Assembly: GCF_003865075.1 (NCBI RefSeq) | Contig: NZ_BHWB01000003.1 | Location: forward strand, 62,001 to 126,000 | DNA from: Bacteroides faecalis | GTDB taxonomy: Bacteria; Bacteroidota; Bacteroidia; Bacteroidales; Bacteroidaceae | Length of the DNA stretch: 64,000 nt | Direction: 5' to 3' | In this document: in pieces, positions 27,143 through 35,597 of the stretch | Position numbering within the stretch: the stretch's first letter is position 1 | Layout: each line of letters begins with the position of its first letter | Made by a program: the position numbers and the translations under genes | The notes under the pieces: model-generated | Seen by the model: the letters and a program-made list of their open reading frames with translations, nothing else | The model's database searches: none | Told to the model about the DNA's origin: nothing

Positions 27143-30100
27143 ATGAGAAATATTATATTTTTTATATGCTGCCTCGTATCTTTTCCGATATGGGCGCAAT
27201 CGGTAGAGGATAATCCAGAAGTAAGAAGCTGGTTAGATAAAATGTTCCAACATCTTGATAAGACTAAAGTTCCCCATGGTTTATTGCGTGATTATGCTTT
27301 CGAATTGGCTGATCTGGATATATATAATGGTAAAGAACTTAATGATAGCAATTATGTAAATAAAGTCGGTTATGAGAATCTATTGAGAACTATCCGTTCT
27401 TCTGCTGTAGGAATAAAACCTTTTGATGCTGAAGAAGTATTAGCAGCACAATATGCCCTTAATGAAAAAGGTAAAGGTGTTATGGGAATTGTTCTGTATC
27501 AATATTCATATATTAAGGAAGATGCTTTAACCAATAACCTTATTAGATATGAAAATGAGCAGGTATTCGATAATGTAATCAATGGCGTTTGGCAAAATCC
27601 TTATGCTACAGGATATACATTAGGATTTTCTGTTCAAGATAGCACATTATATGGTAGTACCATTACCTATTCTTTCCCTGCTACTATTTGGAAGAGCAAT
27701 ATTACAGCAAGTAGTGTTGAGTTTGATGCAGATGACGGTAGAGGTTATATACTTATAACAAAAGGAGGAAGTCATTCTGTAACTTATAGTAGTGGTGGAG
27801 TCAAACATTTGAAAATGAGAGCAAAACTTTCGAATGGTTACTGTTTATATAGCCACAGCTTGGCGAAAATCATTTCTGATGCAGAAATTTCAACGAGAGC
27901 AATAAAAGATGGTGTGATAGAACCTGATGAAACGAAAGATTTTGAGGTAACCTTACCCTATAATGGTATAATAACCAAAGGACGAATCTCCTATTTATTT
28001 GCTGCAAACACCGAAAAAAAGATAAAGAAACCTTTTATTATTATGGAAGGATTTGACCCTATCGAACTTGTGAAAAAGGAAGAAGCATACCGCGGAGATA
28101 TAAAATATGGGACTACCAATTTAAAAACATTTGTAACATATATGCAAGATAGATATTCTGCATACTATAAACTTACAAGTGAATACGACATTATTTATAT
28201 TGATTTATTTGACTGTAAATGTAGTATTCAGGCAAATGCAAGATTGTTTGAACGTGCTATGGAAATAATAAATGAGAGGAAAATTCAAGAAGGTTGTACG
28301 GAGAAGAACATCGTTTTTGCTCAAAGTATGGGAGGCCTAATTGCTAGATATGGATTAAAGGAGATGGAGAACCAAGGCAAAATTCACGATACCTCTCTCT
28401 TGTTTTTCCAGGATACTCCGCATCTTGGTGCTCATATTCCCATAGGTATATTGCAAGGAATGAATGGCCTTTTAAGTTTTTATTATGAGAATAAAATCTT
28501 TGGGAGATTGGATTTTGGTGATGTTAAGTCGAAGTTAGCTCCGATTCTTTATAGTGATGCCGCCAAACAAATGCTTATCAATTTTGTAAATAGCAATGGC
28601 GATGTTGATAATTCAGTCCACAATGCGTGGCAGCGCGAGCTATCTCAGATAGGATATCCGCAAGGAGACAATGGTTATAAAATGAGGATTGTAAGTATTA
28701 GTAATGGACAGACTCCCGTTGTAACAGTTAGTAATCCTAAGTCTTACATTTATGTGGACGGTAATGCGTCTACATCATTTTTAGGTGAGTTTTTGCTTAA
28801 GGCTTTCACGCCTTTCATGCTAATGCCAGGCTTGATTTTTGATGATTGGAGAATATTTGTTTTAGGAGGGCTTCCGGGAAGCTCCACTCTTGATGTACAT
28901 TTTGAAGCAAATTCTCCTTCTGGAACGAACCCTATCTGTTATATGCGTCTCCGTTATGTTAAGAAATTTTTGTGGATTATAAAAATAGGAAGGACTATTT
29001 TTTCATATCAAAAATCCTATCCTTCTAACATGATGCGTTATGATTATATGCCAGGCTCATACTACGCAGTACCGGGTCAGGATTCTGGGACCAAAGATGA
29101 TAGTGGCGATATTATGGAGATCTTTGGAAAATACAACTTGAAAACTTCATTTAATAACAAGATGATGTTTATTCCCACAGTTAGTTCGCTAGATATTGGT
29201 GAAGGTAAAATTGATCTTACGCAAAGTGATTATGAAAAAAAATACCTGATGGATTTTCCGCCTCAGGCTCCAAAACATACACCGTTTGATGCCTTTTATA
29301 TTACGGATGGTTCGACATATCATACATCATTTGAACCAACCATGCTCGATTGGTTAATGGAACAAATGAAGGTGAAAATAGATGGTCCCAATGTAGCTAC
29401 AAACGGAAGTAAATACGTGATCAGAAATAACACTCAAAATTATGCAATAAATTGGAATAGCTCTGATGAATCGGTGGCTACTATTGATAATACGGGTACA
29501 CTGACAATGAAGAAGCATGGAATTATTACTATTACTGCAAATTGTGTAATTAATAACATAACGACTAAGTTCCATAAAGAAGTTATGGTCGGTTTCCCGC
29601 CATTTGTGCTTGAATGGTCTATTGATGGTATATATGTAGTGAAGGCCAGATGTATTGATCCGAAAGCAGAACCATTCTTAAAATACCTTCAATATGAATG
29701 GAAACTAAAAGGAGAAAGTGGGCAAAGTACTAGTCCGGACTGGTTTCTAACTGCAGATCCTGAAAGGCAAGTTAATGCATTGGAAAGAGCTAATAAAGTA
29801 ACTATATACATGAGGCCTATAAATGCAGAAGGTATAAAAGGTGATCCTCTTTTTATGAGTTTTGATGCTACTGCTCCTTATCTATTTGAACCAAGGGATG
29901 TATACTATGTATATGGCTCAGATTTATCTGTAAATTATAAATTAGAATTTTACCCAAATCCTTTATACGAAAACCAAGAGGCTTTAGCAAATAATGAACT
30001 ATTTAAAACCGTTGAAATTTTTTCGAAAGAAAATGGTAGCTCTAGAGAAAACCGAATCTATTTAGATGCACCAGCGATTAGTGGAAGTATTCTTTTGGAC

Positions 30101-30265
30101 GACTTTTGGCAAGAAAGCCGCTTTTCCAATTGGTATAGATCTTGTTCACAAAATCATGGTTCTACACTAAACCAAGATTTATCGGCAGTATTGAGATTTA
30201 TGAATAAAGATGGCAAAATGATTACGATAAGAGTGTTGCGTTGTGTGTATAAGAAATCAAGATAG
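27143..30265 (+). CDS. Giant secreted lipase-like alpha/beta hydrolase with Ig-like domain
   Basis: A 1040-residue exported protein (signal peptide to about residue 19, PIWAQS). An unassigned N-terminal region precedes an alpha/beta-hydrolase domain from about residue 298 (KKPFIIMEGFDP, the oxyanion segment). The nucleophile elbow is AQSMGG, with Ser about 395, a variant of GxSxG with Ala at the first position. FQDTPHLGAHIP follows, as in lipases. A bacterial Ig-like (BIG2) domain is near 745-810 (SDESVATIDNTGTLTM). The C-terminal region has a YPNP segment but no clear T9SS signal. Cargo or substrate is unknown; an esterase role is inferred. Confidence 0.7.
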   Translation: MRNIIFFICCLVSFPIWAQSVEDNPEVRSWLDKMFQHLDKTKVPHGLLRDYAFELADLDIYNGKELNDSNYVNKVGYENLLRTIRSSAVGIKPFDAEEVLAAQYALNEKGKGVMGIVLYQYSYIKEDALTNNLIRYENEQVFDNVINGVWQNPYATGYTLGFSVQDSTLYGSTITYSFPATIWKSNITASSVEFDADDGRGYILITKGGSHSVTYSSGGVKHLKMRAKLSNGYCLYSHSLAKIISDAEISTRAIKDGVIEPDETKDFEVTLPYNGIITKGRISYLFAANTEKKIKKPFIIMEGFDPIELVKKEEAYRGDIKYGTTNLKTFVTYMQDRYSAYYKLTSEYDIIYIDLFDCKCSIQANARLFERAMEIINERKIQEGCTEKNIVFAQSMGGLIARYGLKEMENQGKIHDTSLLFFQDTPHLGAHIPIGILQGMNGLLSFYYENKIFGRLDFGDVKSKLAPILYSDAAKQMLINFVNSNGDVDNSVHNAWQRELSQIGYPQGDNGYKMRIVSISNGQTPVVTVSNPKSYIYVDGNASTSFLGEFLLKAFTPFMLMPGLIFDDWRIFVLGGLPGSSTLDVHFEANSPSGTNPICYMRLRYVKKFLWIIKIGRTIFSYQKSYPSNMMRYDYMPGSYYAVPGQDSGTKDDSGDIMEIFGKYNLKTSFNNKMMFIPTVSSLDIGEGKIDLTQSDYEKKYLMDFPPQAPKHTPFDAFYITDGSTYHTSFEPTMLDWLMEQMKVKIDGPNVATNGSKYVIRNNTQNYAINWNSSDESVATIDNTGTLTMKKHGIITITANCVINNITTKFHKEVMVGFPPFVLEWSIDGIYVVKARCIDPKAEPFLKYLQYEWKLKGESGQSTSPDWFLTADPERQVNALERANKVTIYMRPINAEGIKGDPLFMSFDATAPYLFEPRDVYYVYGSDLSVNYKLEFYPNPLYENQEALANNELFKTVEIFSKENGSSRENRIYLDAPAISGSILLDDFWQESRFSNWYRSCSQNHGSTLNQDLSAVLRFMNKDGKMITIRVLRCVYKKSR

Positions 30266-30285
30266 TATTTTCTATAAGGACATAT

Positions 30286-30383
30286 ATTAGGGACTGACTA
30301 AAATGCGGGAACTCTTTGTTTCTTTATGGTAACTATTAAGAGGAAACAATTTACTTTTCTCCCTCTTTTGGTTAGCCCCTAAT
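30286..30383. mobile_element. MITE-like 98-base imperfect hairpin
   Basis: ATTAGGGACTGACTAAAA at the left and its near-inverse CTTTTGGTTAGCCCCTAAT at the right bound a short AT-rich loop that itself folds (GTTTC/GAAAC). The arms match at about 15 of 18 positions. No transposase is encoded. It could be a miniature transposable element, or a large terminator for the lipase operon, which ends 20 bases before it. Confidence 0.4.
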
Positions 30384-30592
30384 TAAACTTTAATCGGGTT
30401 GTAAGTGCCAAGTGGATATAATGTGAGAGTAATATGTCATTAATTCTTGGATGTAATGGTGCTTGGTATGGTCTTAACAAGTATTGGCAATGCACTTCTA
30501 GCCGCTGATTAGTCTGTATTTTATTATATGGACTGACTGTCTTGGATTATAACACCAGTATTCAAGAACTGAATTCAAATTATATCACTTTT

Positions 30593-30696
30593 TGCCCTCA
30601 TGCCCTCACTAACTGCTGCAACCTCTTTGTTCATCGGAGTTACAGCAGTTAGAGCAACGATGGTAGCAGAGTGGTAGCAACCTTTTGCCCTCACTC
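30593..30696. repeat. Left 104-base inverted repeat of the VapE cassette
   Basis: A gap-free inverted partner of 33762-33865; by hand I count about 78 identical positions of 104. It contains TGCCCTCA at its outer end, GCCCTCACT next to it, a doubled GGTAGCA, and TTTGCCCTCACTC at the inner end. An internal nine-base stem TAACTGCTG/CAGCAGTTA (30610-30618 and 30643-30651) is present. It ends at the stop codon of the winged-helix gene. Confidence 0.85.
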
Positions 30697-30971
30697 TATA
30701 TTGCCCCGTAATATCCACTTTCCGGTACATAAATAGGTTGCATCACACCACCTTCATTTTTCAGCTTTCCTTCTTCGCGCAAACGCCGGATGTGGCGCAT
30801 AGCCGTACTTCTGGCCATTCCACAAAGGCTTTGAAAGTCGCATCTCCGCATGAATTGATGCGTTTTGAAATATTTAGTGAGTCGTTGGTCAATCTCTTCG
30901 TTTGTCAGTTGTTTGAAATTCAATGCTCCTTTGAGCGATTTTGCTTTTAGAATACCGAATTCGTTTTTCAA
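30696..30971 (-). CDS. Small winged-helix DNA-binding protein
   Basis: A 91-residue basic protein. Residues 31-75 read as a winged helix: KTHQFMRRCDFQSLCGMARST, then AMRHIRRLREEGKLKNEGG, in which the second helix would be the recognition helix and the loop before QPIYV the wing. It lies three bases after the HU-like gene and so is likely co-transcribed and coupled with it. Regulation of the cassette, perhaps through the iterons at 31419-31506, is the natural guess. No family name is certain. Confidence 0.7.
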   Translation of the reverse strand: MKNEFGILKAKSLKGALNFKQLTNEEIDQRLTKYFKTHQFMRRCDFQSLCGMARSTAMRHIRRLREEGKLKNEGGVMQPIYVPESGYYGAI

Positions 30972-30974
30972 TGT

Positions 30975-31316
30975 TTAGTCTGCGCGGAACTGGATAGCTT
31001 TTAGCTTCACTTTCGTTGATTTCCGTTTGGTGCTAACAGTTACAGGTTCCGCGCAGGTCAGACAGGGGCGAAAATAACCTATACCGTCTAGATGTACTTG
31101 TTTTCCATCTGCCAATTCCTGTCCTAGGATGTGCGAAAGAGCATCAAGTACAGCGATAACGTCGGTTTCAGTCAGCGAACAACGTTCTTGAATTCGGCGG
31201 CGTATTATATCAGTCCCTACAGAGCCGTTGTATTTAATACGCGGATGCAGTGTTTTTTCTTTTTGCTCTTTGTCCGACGGTCTCGGATCTTCATACCAAT
31301 CAAATAATATAGCCAT
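30975..31316 (-). CDS. HU/IHF-like DNA-binding protein (Bacteroides HU-related family)
   Basis: A 113-residue HU-related protein of the type common in Bacteroides. An N-terminal tail (FDWYEDPRPSDKEQKEK) precedes the helical part (SLTETDVIAVLDALSHILGQEL) and the short beta region (GKQVHLDGIGYFRPCLTC). The C-terminus is very basic (VSTKRKSTKVKLKAIQFRAD). The usual long arm of HU with the Pro-tip is poorly preserved, so DNA bending may differ. It is the first gene of a two-gene unit driven from the promoter at 31517-31548. Confidence 0.8.
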   Translation of the reverse strand: MAILFDWYEDPRPSDKEQKEKTLHPRIKYNGSVGTDIIRRRIQERCSLTETDVIAVLDALSHILGQELADGKQVHLDGIGYFRPCLTCAEPVTVSTKRKSTKVKLKAIQFRAD

Positions 31317-31418
31317 GGTTCTATGTCTTAAAGTTACGATTCTTATTCTGTTTTTTCTTGTTATAGAAAGTGTGAACTACTAATGTTTTATTTGCAAACT
31401 ATAGTTCTTCTATAATAG

Positions 31419-31506
31419 CTCACTATTGTGAATCAAATTGTTTACAGCTGTGAATAAATTTATTTACGGACGTTAGCTTATTTGTTTACGGCTGTAAGCT
31501 CTTATC
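31419..31506. repeat. Iterons: three 22-base units plus one degenerate unit
   Basis: TTTACAGCTGTGAA (31441), TTTACGGACGTTAG (31463) and TTTACGGCTGTAAG (31485) recur at exactly 22-base intervals; a weaker unit at 31419 has 14 of 22 positions in common with the next. Each core is close to a palindrome (TTTACnGCnGTAAG). They lie just downstream of the predicted start of the HU/wHTH transcript, a position suited to an autorepressor or to an origin-type protein. Confidence 0.75.
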
Positions 31507-31516
31507 AATTATTTAG

Positions 31517-31548
31517 CAAAGATACATAAACAATAGGTACAGTGCAAA
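31517..31548 (-). promoter_or_regulatory. Full-consensus Bacteroides promoter of the HU/wHTH operon
   Basis: On the minus strand TTTG (31548-31545), a 20-base spacer and TATCTTTG (31524-31517) match TTTG / TAnnTTTG exactly. The predicted start near 31513 leaves a leader of about 195 bases containing the iterons. Confidence 0.85.
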
Positions 31549-31657
31549 TAAAATGCGGGTATTTATCGCAAGAAAAGCTTGTGTTCTGGGAATTAATAGT
31601 GTACCTTTACGGGAATTAAATAACAAATTATAATAGTAGAAAAATAGACAAATTAAA

Positions 31658-33751
31658 ATGAAAATTTCTTTAATCAGACGAGATGGCGCGAATGGAAAAG
31701 AGGCTCTTAGCGTATGTGAAGCCGGTGTATTGTTCGACAAGATGAAGACGGAAACTAAACCGGGATATATCACGGCTTTGCGGGAACTGATACCGATGTT
31801 GGAGGGCACGTATGCCCAGTATGAACATATAGATAAATTGCCGTATATTTATCCTGCTATGGAATATGCCCGTATCAAAGGAGGTGAACGAAGAATGAAA
31901 CAGTATAACGGACTGGTACAGTTGGAGGTAAACCGATTGACTGGCTTGTCCGAAATGGAATTTGTAAAGCGTCAGGCGGCACTGCTACCCCAAACTTTTG
32001 CTGCATTTTGCGGTTCTAGTGGCCGTAGTGTGAAGATATGGGTACGTTTTGCATTGCCGGATGACCGAGGACTACCTGTGAAAGAAGCAGAGGCAACACT
32101 GTTTCATGCCCATGCCTATTTGCTGGCTGTGAAATGTTATCAACCAATGCTCCCTTACGACATTGATTTAAAAGAACCGGTACTGACGCAAAAGTGTCGT
32201 ATGACATTGGACGAAAGTCCTTATTATAATCCCGATGCAGTGCCGTTCTGTCTGGAACAGCCCTTAACAATGCCGGGGGAAGAAACATTCCGGCAACGGA
32301 AACAGGGAGAGAAGAATCTTTTATTGCGGTTGAAACCGGGATATGAATCTGCTAAAACTTTTACGAAGATTTACGAAGCTGCATTAAACCGATCGCTTCA
32401 GGAAATGGAGAACTGGAAACGTGGTGATGACTTGCAACCTTTATTAGTACACCTTGCTGAACATTGTTTTAAAGCTGGTATACCCGAGGAGGAAGCTGTG
32501 CGTCAGACGCTTATCCATTATTATAGCGAGGAAGATACACTACTGATACGCCCGGCATTTCATAATCTTTATCAGGAGTGCAAAGGTTTCGGGCGGAAAA
32601 GCAGCGTGGGTAGGGAGCAGGAAACGGCTTTTCTGTTGGAGGAGTTTATGAACCGCCGTTATGAATTCCGTTACAACACAGTGTTGGATGATTTGGAATA
32701 TCGCCAACGTGATTCCGTTCATTTCTACTTTAAGGCTGTAGATAAGCGGGTGCGCAACAGTATTTCTATCTGTGCTTTAAAAGAAGGTATCAATGCATGG
32801 GACCGTGATGTAGACCGTTTCCTGAATTCGGAATTTGTCCCTTTGTACAATCCTGTAGAAGAATATCTTTATGATGTCGGTCGTTGGGACGGCAAAGACC
32901 GCATTCGTGCCTTGGCAGATTTGGTTCCCTGCACTAATCCATATTGGAGGGAGTTATTCTATCGTTGGTTTCTCAGTATGGTGGCTCATTGGAGAGGAAT
33001 GGATCGACAACATGGCAACAGTACTTCACCTCTGCTTGTCGGTGCGCAAGGTTATCGCAAATCAACGTTTTGTCGTATGATTTTGCCACCGGAATTACGT
33101 TTCGGTTATACGGATAGCATTGATTTCAAGAGTAAGCAAGAAGCGGAACGTTATTTGGGACGTTTTTTCCTGATTAACATCGATGAGTTCGACCAGGTTA
33201 ATGTCAGTCAGCAGGGCTTCCTGAAACATTTATTGCAAAAACCTGTTGCTAACTTGCGTAAGCCTCATGGTAATACTATCCGGGAGATACGTCGTTATGC
33301 CTCTTTCATCGGTACCAGTAATCAGAAAGATTTGCTAACCGATCCTAGTGGAAGCCGCCGTTTTATTTGTATTGAGGTGATAGCTCCTATCAAAACCAAC
33401 ACTACTATAAACTACAAGCAGCTCTATGCCCAAGCGATGGAGGCTGTTTCTAAAGGTGAGCGTTATTGGTTGGATGATGAAGACGAGAAGATATTAAAGC
33501 AGACAAACCGCGAATTTGAGCAGATGAGTCCATTGGAGCAATTGTTTCATTGCTTTCTCCGTCTGACCGAAGAAGAGGGGGATGGTGAATGGATGACATC
33601 CATGCAAATATTAAACTATTTGCAGACGAGGACACGTGATAAGTTGGCTATCAATAAGGTAGCGGTATTCGGCCGAACACTTCAGAAGTTAAATATCCCT
33701 TGTCGGAAGTCTAGCAAAGGGACGCTTTATCATTTGATGAAAGTGGAATGA
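31658..33751 (+). CDS. VirE_N (BT4734-like) / VapE-type ATPase with DUF3874 C-terminus
   Basis: A 697-residue protein with three parts recognised by order. An N-terminal BT4734-like VirE_N domain (to about 210, of primase-like appearance) is followed by a VirE/VapE P-loop domain with Walker A GAQGYRKST (462-470), Walker B FLINIDEFD (about 505-513) and the sensor GTSNQKDLLTDPSGSRRF. A DUF3874-like C-terminus (LEQLFHCFLRL to the end) closes it. VapE-like proteins are helicase/primase-type and can take part in replication of satellites and islands. The stop is ten bases before the right inverted repeat. No signal of truncation. Confidence 0.82.
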   Translation: MKISLIRRDGANGKEALSVCEAGVLFDKMKTETKPGYITALRELIPMLEGTYAQYEHIDKLPYIYPAMEYARIKGGERRMKQYNGLVQLEVNRLTGLSEMEFVKRQAALLPQTFAAFCGSSGRSVKIWVRFALPDDRGLPVKEAEATLFHAHAYLLAVKCYQPMLPYDIDLKEPVLTQKCRMTLDESPYYNPDAVPFCLEQPLTMPGEETFRQRKQGEKNLLLRLKPGYESAKTFTKIYEAALNRSLQEMENWKRGDDLQPLLVHLAEHCFKAGIPEEEAVRQTLIHYYSEEDTLLIRPAFHNLYQECKGFGRKSSVGREQETAFLLEEFMNRRYEFRYNTVLDDLEYRQRDSVHFYFKAVDKRVRNSISICALKEGINAWDRDVDRFLNSEFVPLYNPVEEYLYDVGRWDGKDRIRALADLVPCTNPYWRELFYRWFLSMVAHWRGMDRQHGNSTSPLLVGAQGYRKSTFCRMILPPELRFGYTDSIDFKSKQEAERYLGRFFLINIDEFDQVNVSQQGFLKHLLQKPVANLRKPHGNTIREIRRYASFIGTSNQKDLLTDPSGSRRFICIEVIAPIKTNTTINYKQLYAQAMEAVSKGERYWLDDEDEKILKQTNREFEQMSPLEQLFHCFLRLTEEEGDGEWMTSMQILNYLQTRTRDKLAINKVAVFGRTLQKLNIPCRKSSKGTLYHLMKVE

Positions 33752-33761
33752 ATGAGGTACA

Positions 33762-33865
33762 GAGTGAGGGCAAACAGTTGCTCTCACTCTGCTACCATCA
33801 GATCTCTCATCGCTGAAACTGCGATGAATAGGGGAGTTGGTGAGGAAAGTGAGAGCGTGAGGGCA
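33762..33865. repeat. Right 104-base inverted repeat of the VapE cassette
   Basis: Inverted partner of 30593-30696, same length, no gaps needed. Read in the left-repeat direction it shows TGCCCTCA, GCTCTCACT, GATGGTAGCAGAGTG and TTTGCCCTCACTC at matching places. Its internal stem is TCATCGC/GCGATGA, at a different place from that of the left copy. The outer end lies ten bases from the stop of the TlpA-like gene. Confidence 0.85.
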
Positions 33866-33875
33866 ATGAGGCTCA

Positions 33876-35278
33876 TTATTCATAGGAGCGAAAGTTTCCA
33901 GAACTGGGAAAACTAATATTGTTTCTCTTCAATATTCCATCCTTTCCAATAAGTACAAAGTGTGGGATATGTATCACATTGATGTATTTTGCATATGTGG
34001 AACTAAAGTCTCCCGAAACGATATATGCCTTTTTAACAATGTCCAGTTCTGTTGCTTTAATCTTTGCTTTCTTAAAATCTTTGGTTTTATCCAGTGACAG
34101 ATAAACAAAAACGTTACCTCTATTTTCTAACTCTTGAGTATTTTGCTTTCCCTCTCTAATTTCTCGTGCACAAGGTCCACACCATGAAGCCCAATTATCC
34201 AATACGATTTGCTTTCCTTTATGCTTATCCAGCAATTCTTGGAAAGTAATAATTGTACTATCTGAAAGGTTTGTCAATTGTACTTTTAGCACTTCTTCCG
34301 GGAAAGGCTCAGTATATTTTTTGTACTGCTCACGGGCGAAAAGTATAAAGTCATTATATTCCTTTTCCATTTTGCCGGAATACAAAGCAAACCATTCATC
34401 CATATCCGGATGGTTCATCTTTTTTCTAGCATACCGCATACAATAATCATTATACTTATTTACTAAAAGATAGTTTCTTAATTCCCCGCCAAAATATTTG
34501 TTGATCGTATCTGTTGTCGCCATTAGTGGATGCTCCGATTCTATATTATCAGTAAGGAGGTTGGATAAACATTTAATGCCAGAAGTAAAGCCACCATCTT
34601 CCATTAATAAAGAAGAATTATTCGTAATCTTTCCCTTAAAGAATTTATCTTTCAATTTTAGAATATCCACATGAGTTAGCTTTTCATCAGCTTTGGAGTT
34701 TGGATAATTCAATCGCTCAAAGAATTGTGCAATTTCTTCATTCAGCATTATATTTTTAAGGAGAGGCGAGGTTACTTGTTCTTCGATTATTCTCGTATTG
34801 ACAACATACGCACTATCTAGCTTCTGAATATATTCTTTTAGTGACTTTTTGAATTGCCTTGAGAGCTCATTTCTATTGAAAGCCTCATTTATTCAGCATA
34901 CTTGTTATAATTCTCTTCATTCTTCCCATAAAATTTAGCATCGTAGAGTCCATATTTCTCACTGGGAGGTGTGAGAATCACATTTATCGTATCTCCCGGT
35001 ATCAAGATAAGTGTTTGATTTCTACGCCATAGTCCAGAAAATAATTGAGGTTCGGAAATATTATCGATTTTCATTACATATGTACTGTCTGTAGTTCTTT
35101 CTATATTTCCTACCTTCTGACTTTTATAAAAATCTACAATTCGGATTTTAGATGATTTGTGAATTGATAAATCAAAACCGCTATTGGATTTGTCTAAGAC
35201 ATTTATGACTACTTCATTCTGTGCTCTTACTGATGAGAATAGAATTACTACAATTGAAAATATGCATAGTTTTTTCAT
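33876..35278 (-). pseudogene. TlpA-like thioredoxin-domain lipoprotein/secreted protein, split by a -1 frameshift
   Basis: Two frames make one gene. The N-terminal part (34889-35278) has a signal peptide and a beta domain like DUF4369. The C-terminal part (33876-about 34890) has a helical region and a thioredoxin domain with WASWCGPCAREI. Continuing the N-terminal frame gives GCT GAA TAA, a stop; the expected reading is A-E-I-N-E, which needs one extra A. The C-terminal frame is open from 34748 back to this point with no stop. Fusion would give about 467 residues, the usual size. It may be a real mutation or an assembly error in an A-run. Confidence 0.75.
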
Positions 35279-35597
35279 CTATACTGATTTAATGGAACGA
35301 TGTGACAATGTATAACAAAAAAGTTGAATTTGCAAGTAAAAAAGGGAAAATATGATTTGTGTATGATTGGGGATGCTGTTTATTGCTATTATTTAAAAAT
35401 GGACTTTACTTGCGTTGTTTGATTGATTGTCAGAACGTTTGCTAATCGCAATTAGATTTTGAAATATAGCGTGTAAGTAGTAGATAAACAGGGCGTTAAG
35501 TGGGTAATCGCTCCTGGTTTAAAGTGTTTGCTATTTTAGGATTAGATTACCCAATAATATATTATAAAGTTACACGAATATCATAATATAAGAGAGT
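35279..35597. other. Intergenic stretch with an inverted repeat
   Basis: These 319 bases between the crp-like and TlpA-like genes show no coding frame of note. TGGGTAATC (35501-35509) and GATTACCCA (35545-35553) are a perfect nine-base inverted pair with a 35-base loop. The lack of a T-run argues against a terminator; an operator is possible. Confidence 0.4.

Larger units (their letters stand above)
30593..33865. mobile_element. Inverted-repeat-bounded VapE/HU/wHTH cassette (3.27 kb)
   Basis: Two outward-facing units, wHTH plus HU on the minus strand and the VirE_N/VapE protein on the plus strand, are separated by a promoter region with iterons and bounded exactly by 104-base inverted repeats. 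VirE_N/VapE genes next to HU-like genes are widespread in Bacteroides. No transposase, integrase or structural gene is inside, so how it moves, if it does, is unknown. Mobility is an inference from the ends. Confidence 0.5.

Noticed and set aside
30287..30540. Direct repeat of GGACTGACT at about 30291 and 30530
   Set aside because: Nine bases is too short to support an element boundary by itself; recorded only with the hairpin.
30593..33865. Reading the VapE cassette as a prophage or ICE
   Set aside because: No integrase, capsid, terminase, relaxase or Tra genes are inside; only 3.3 kb.
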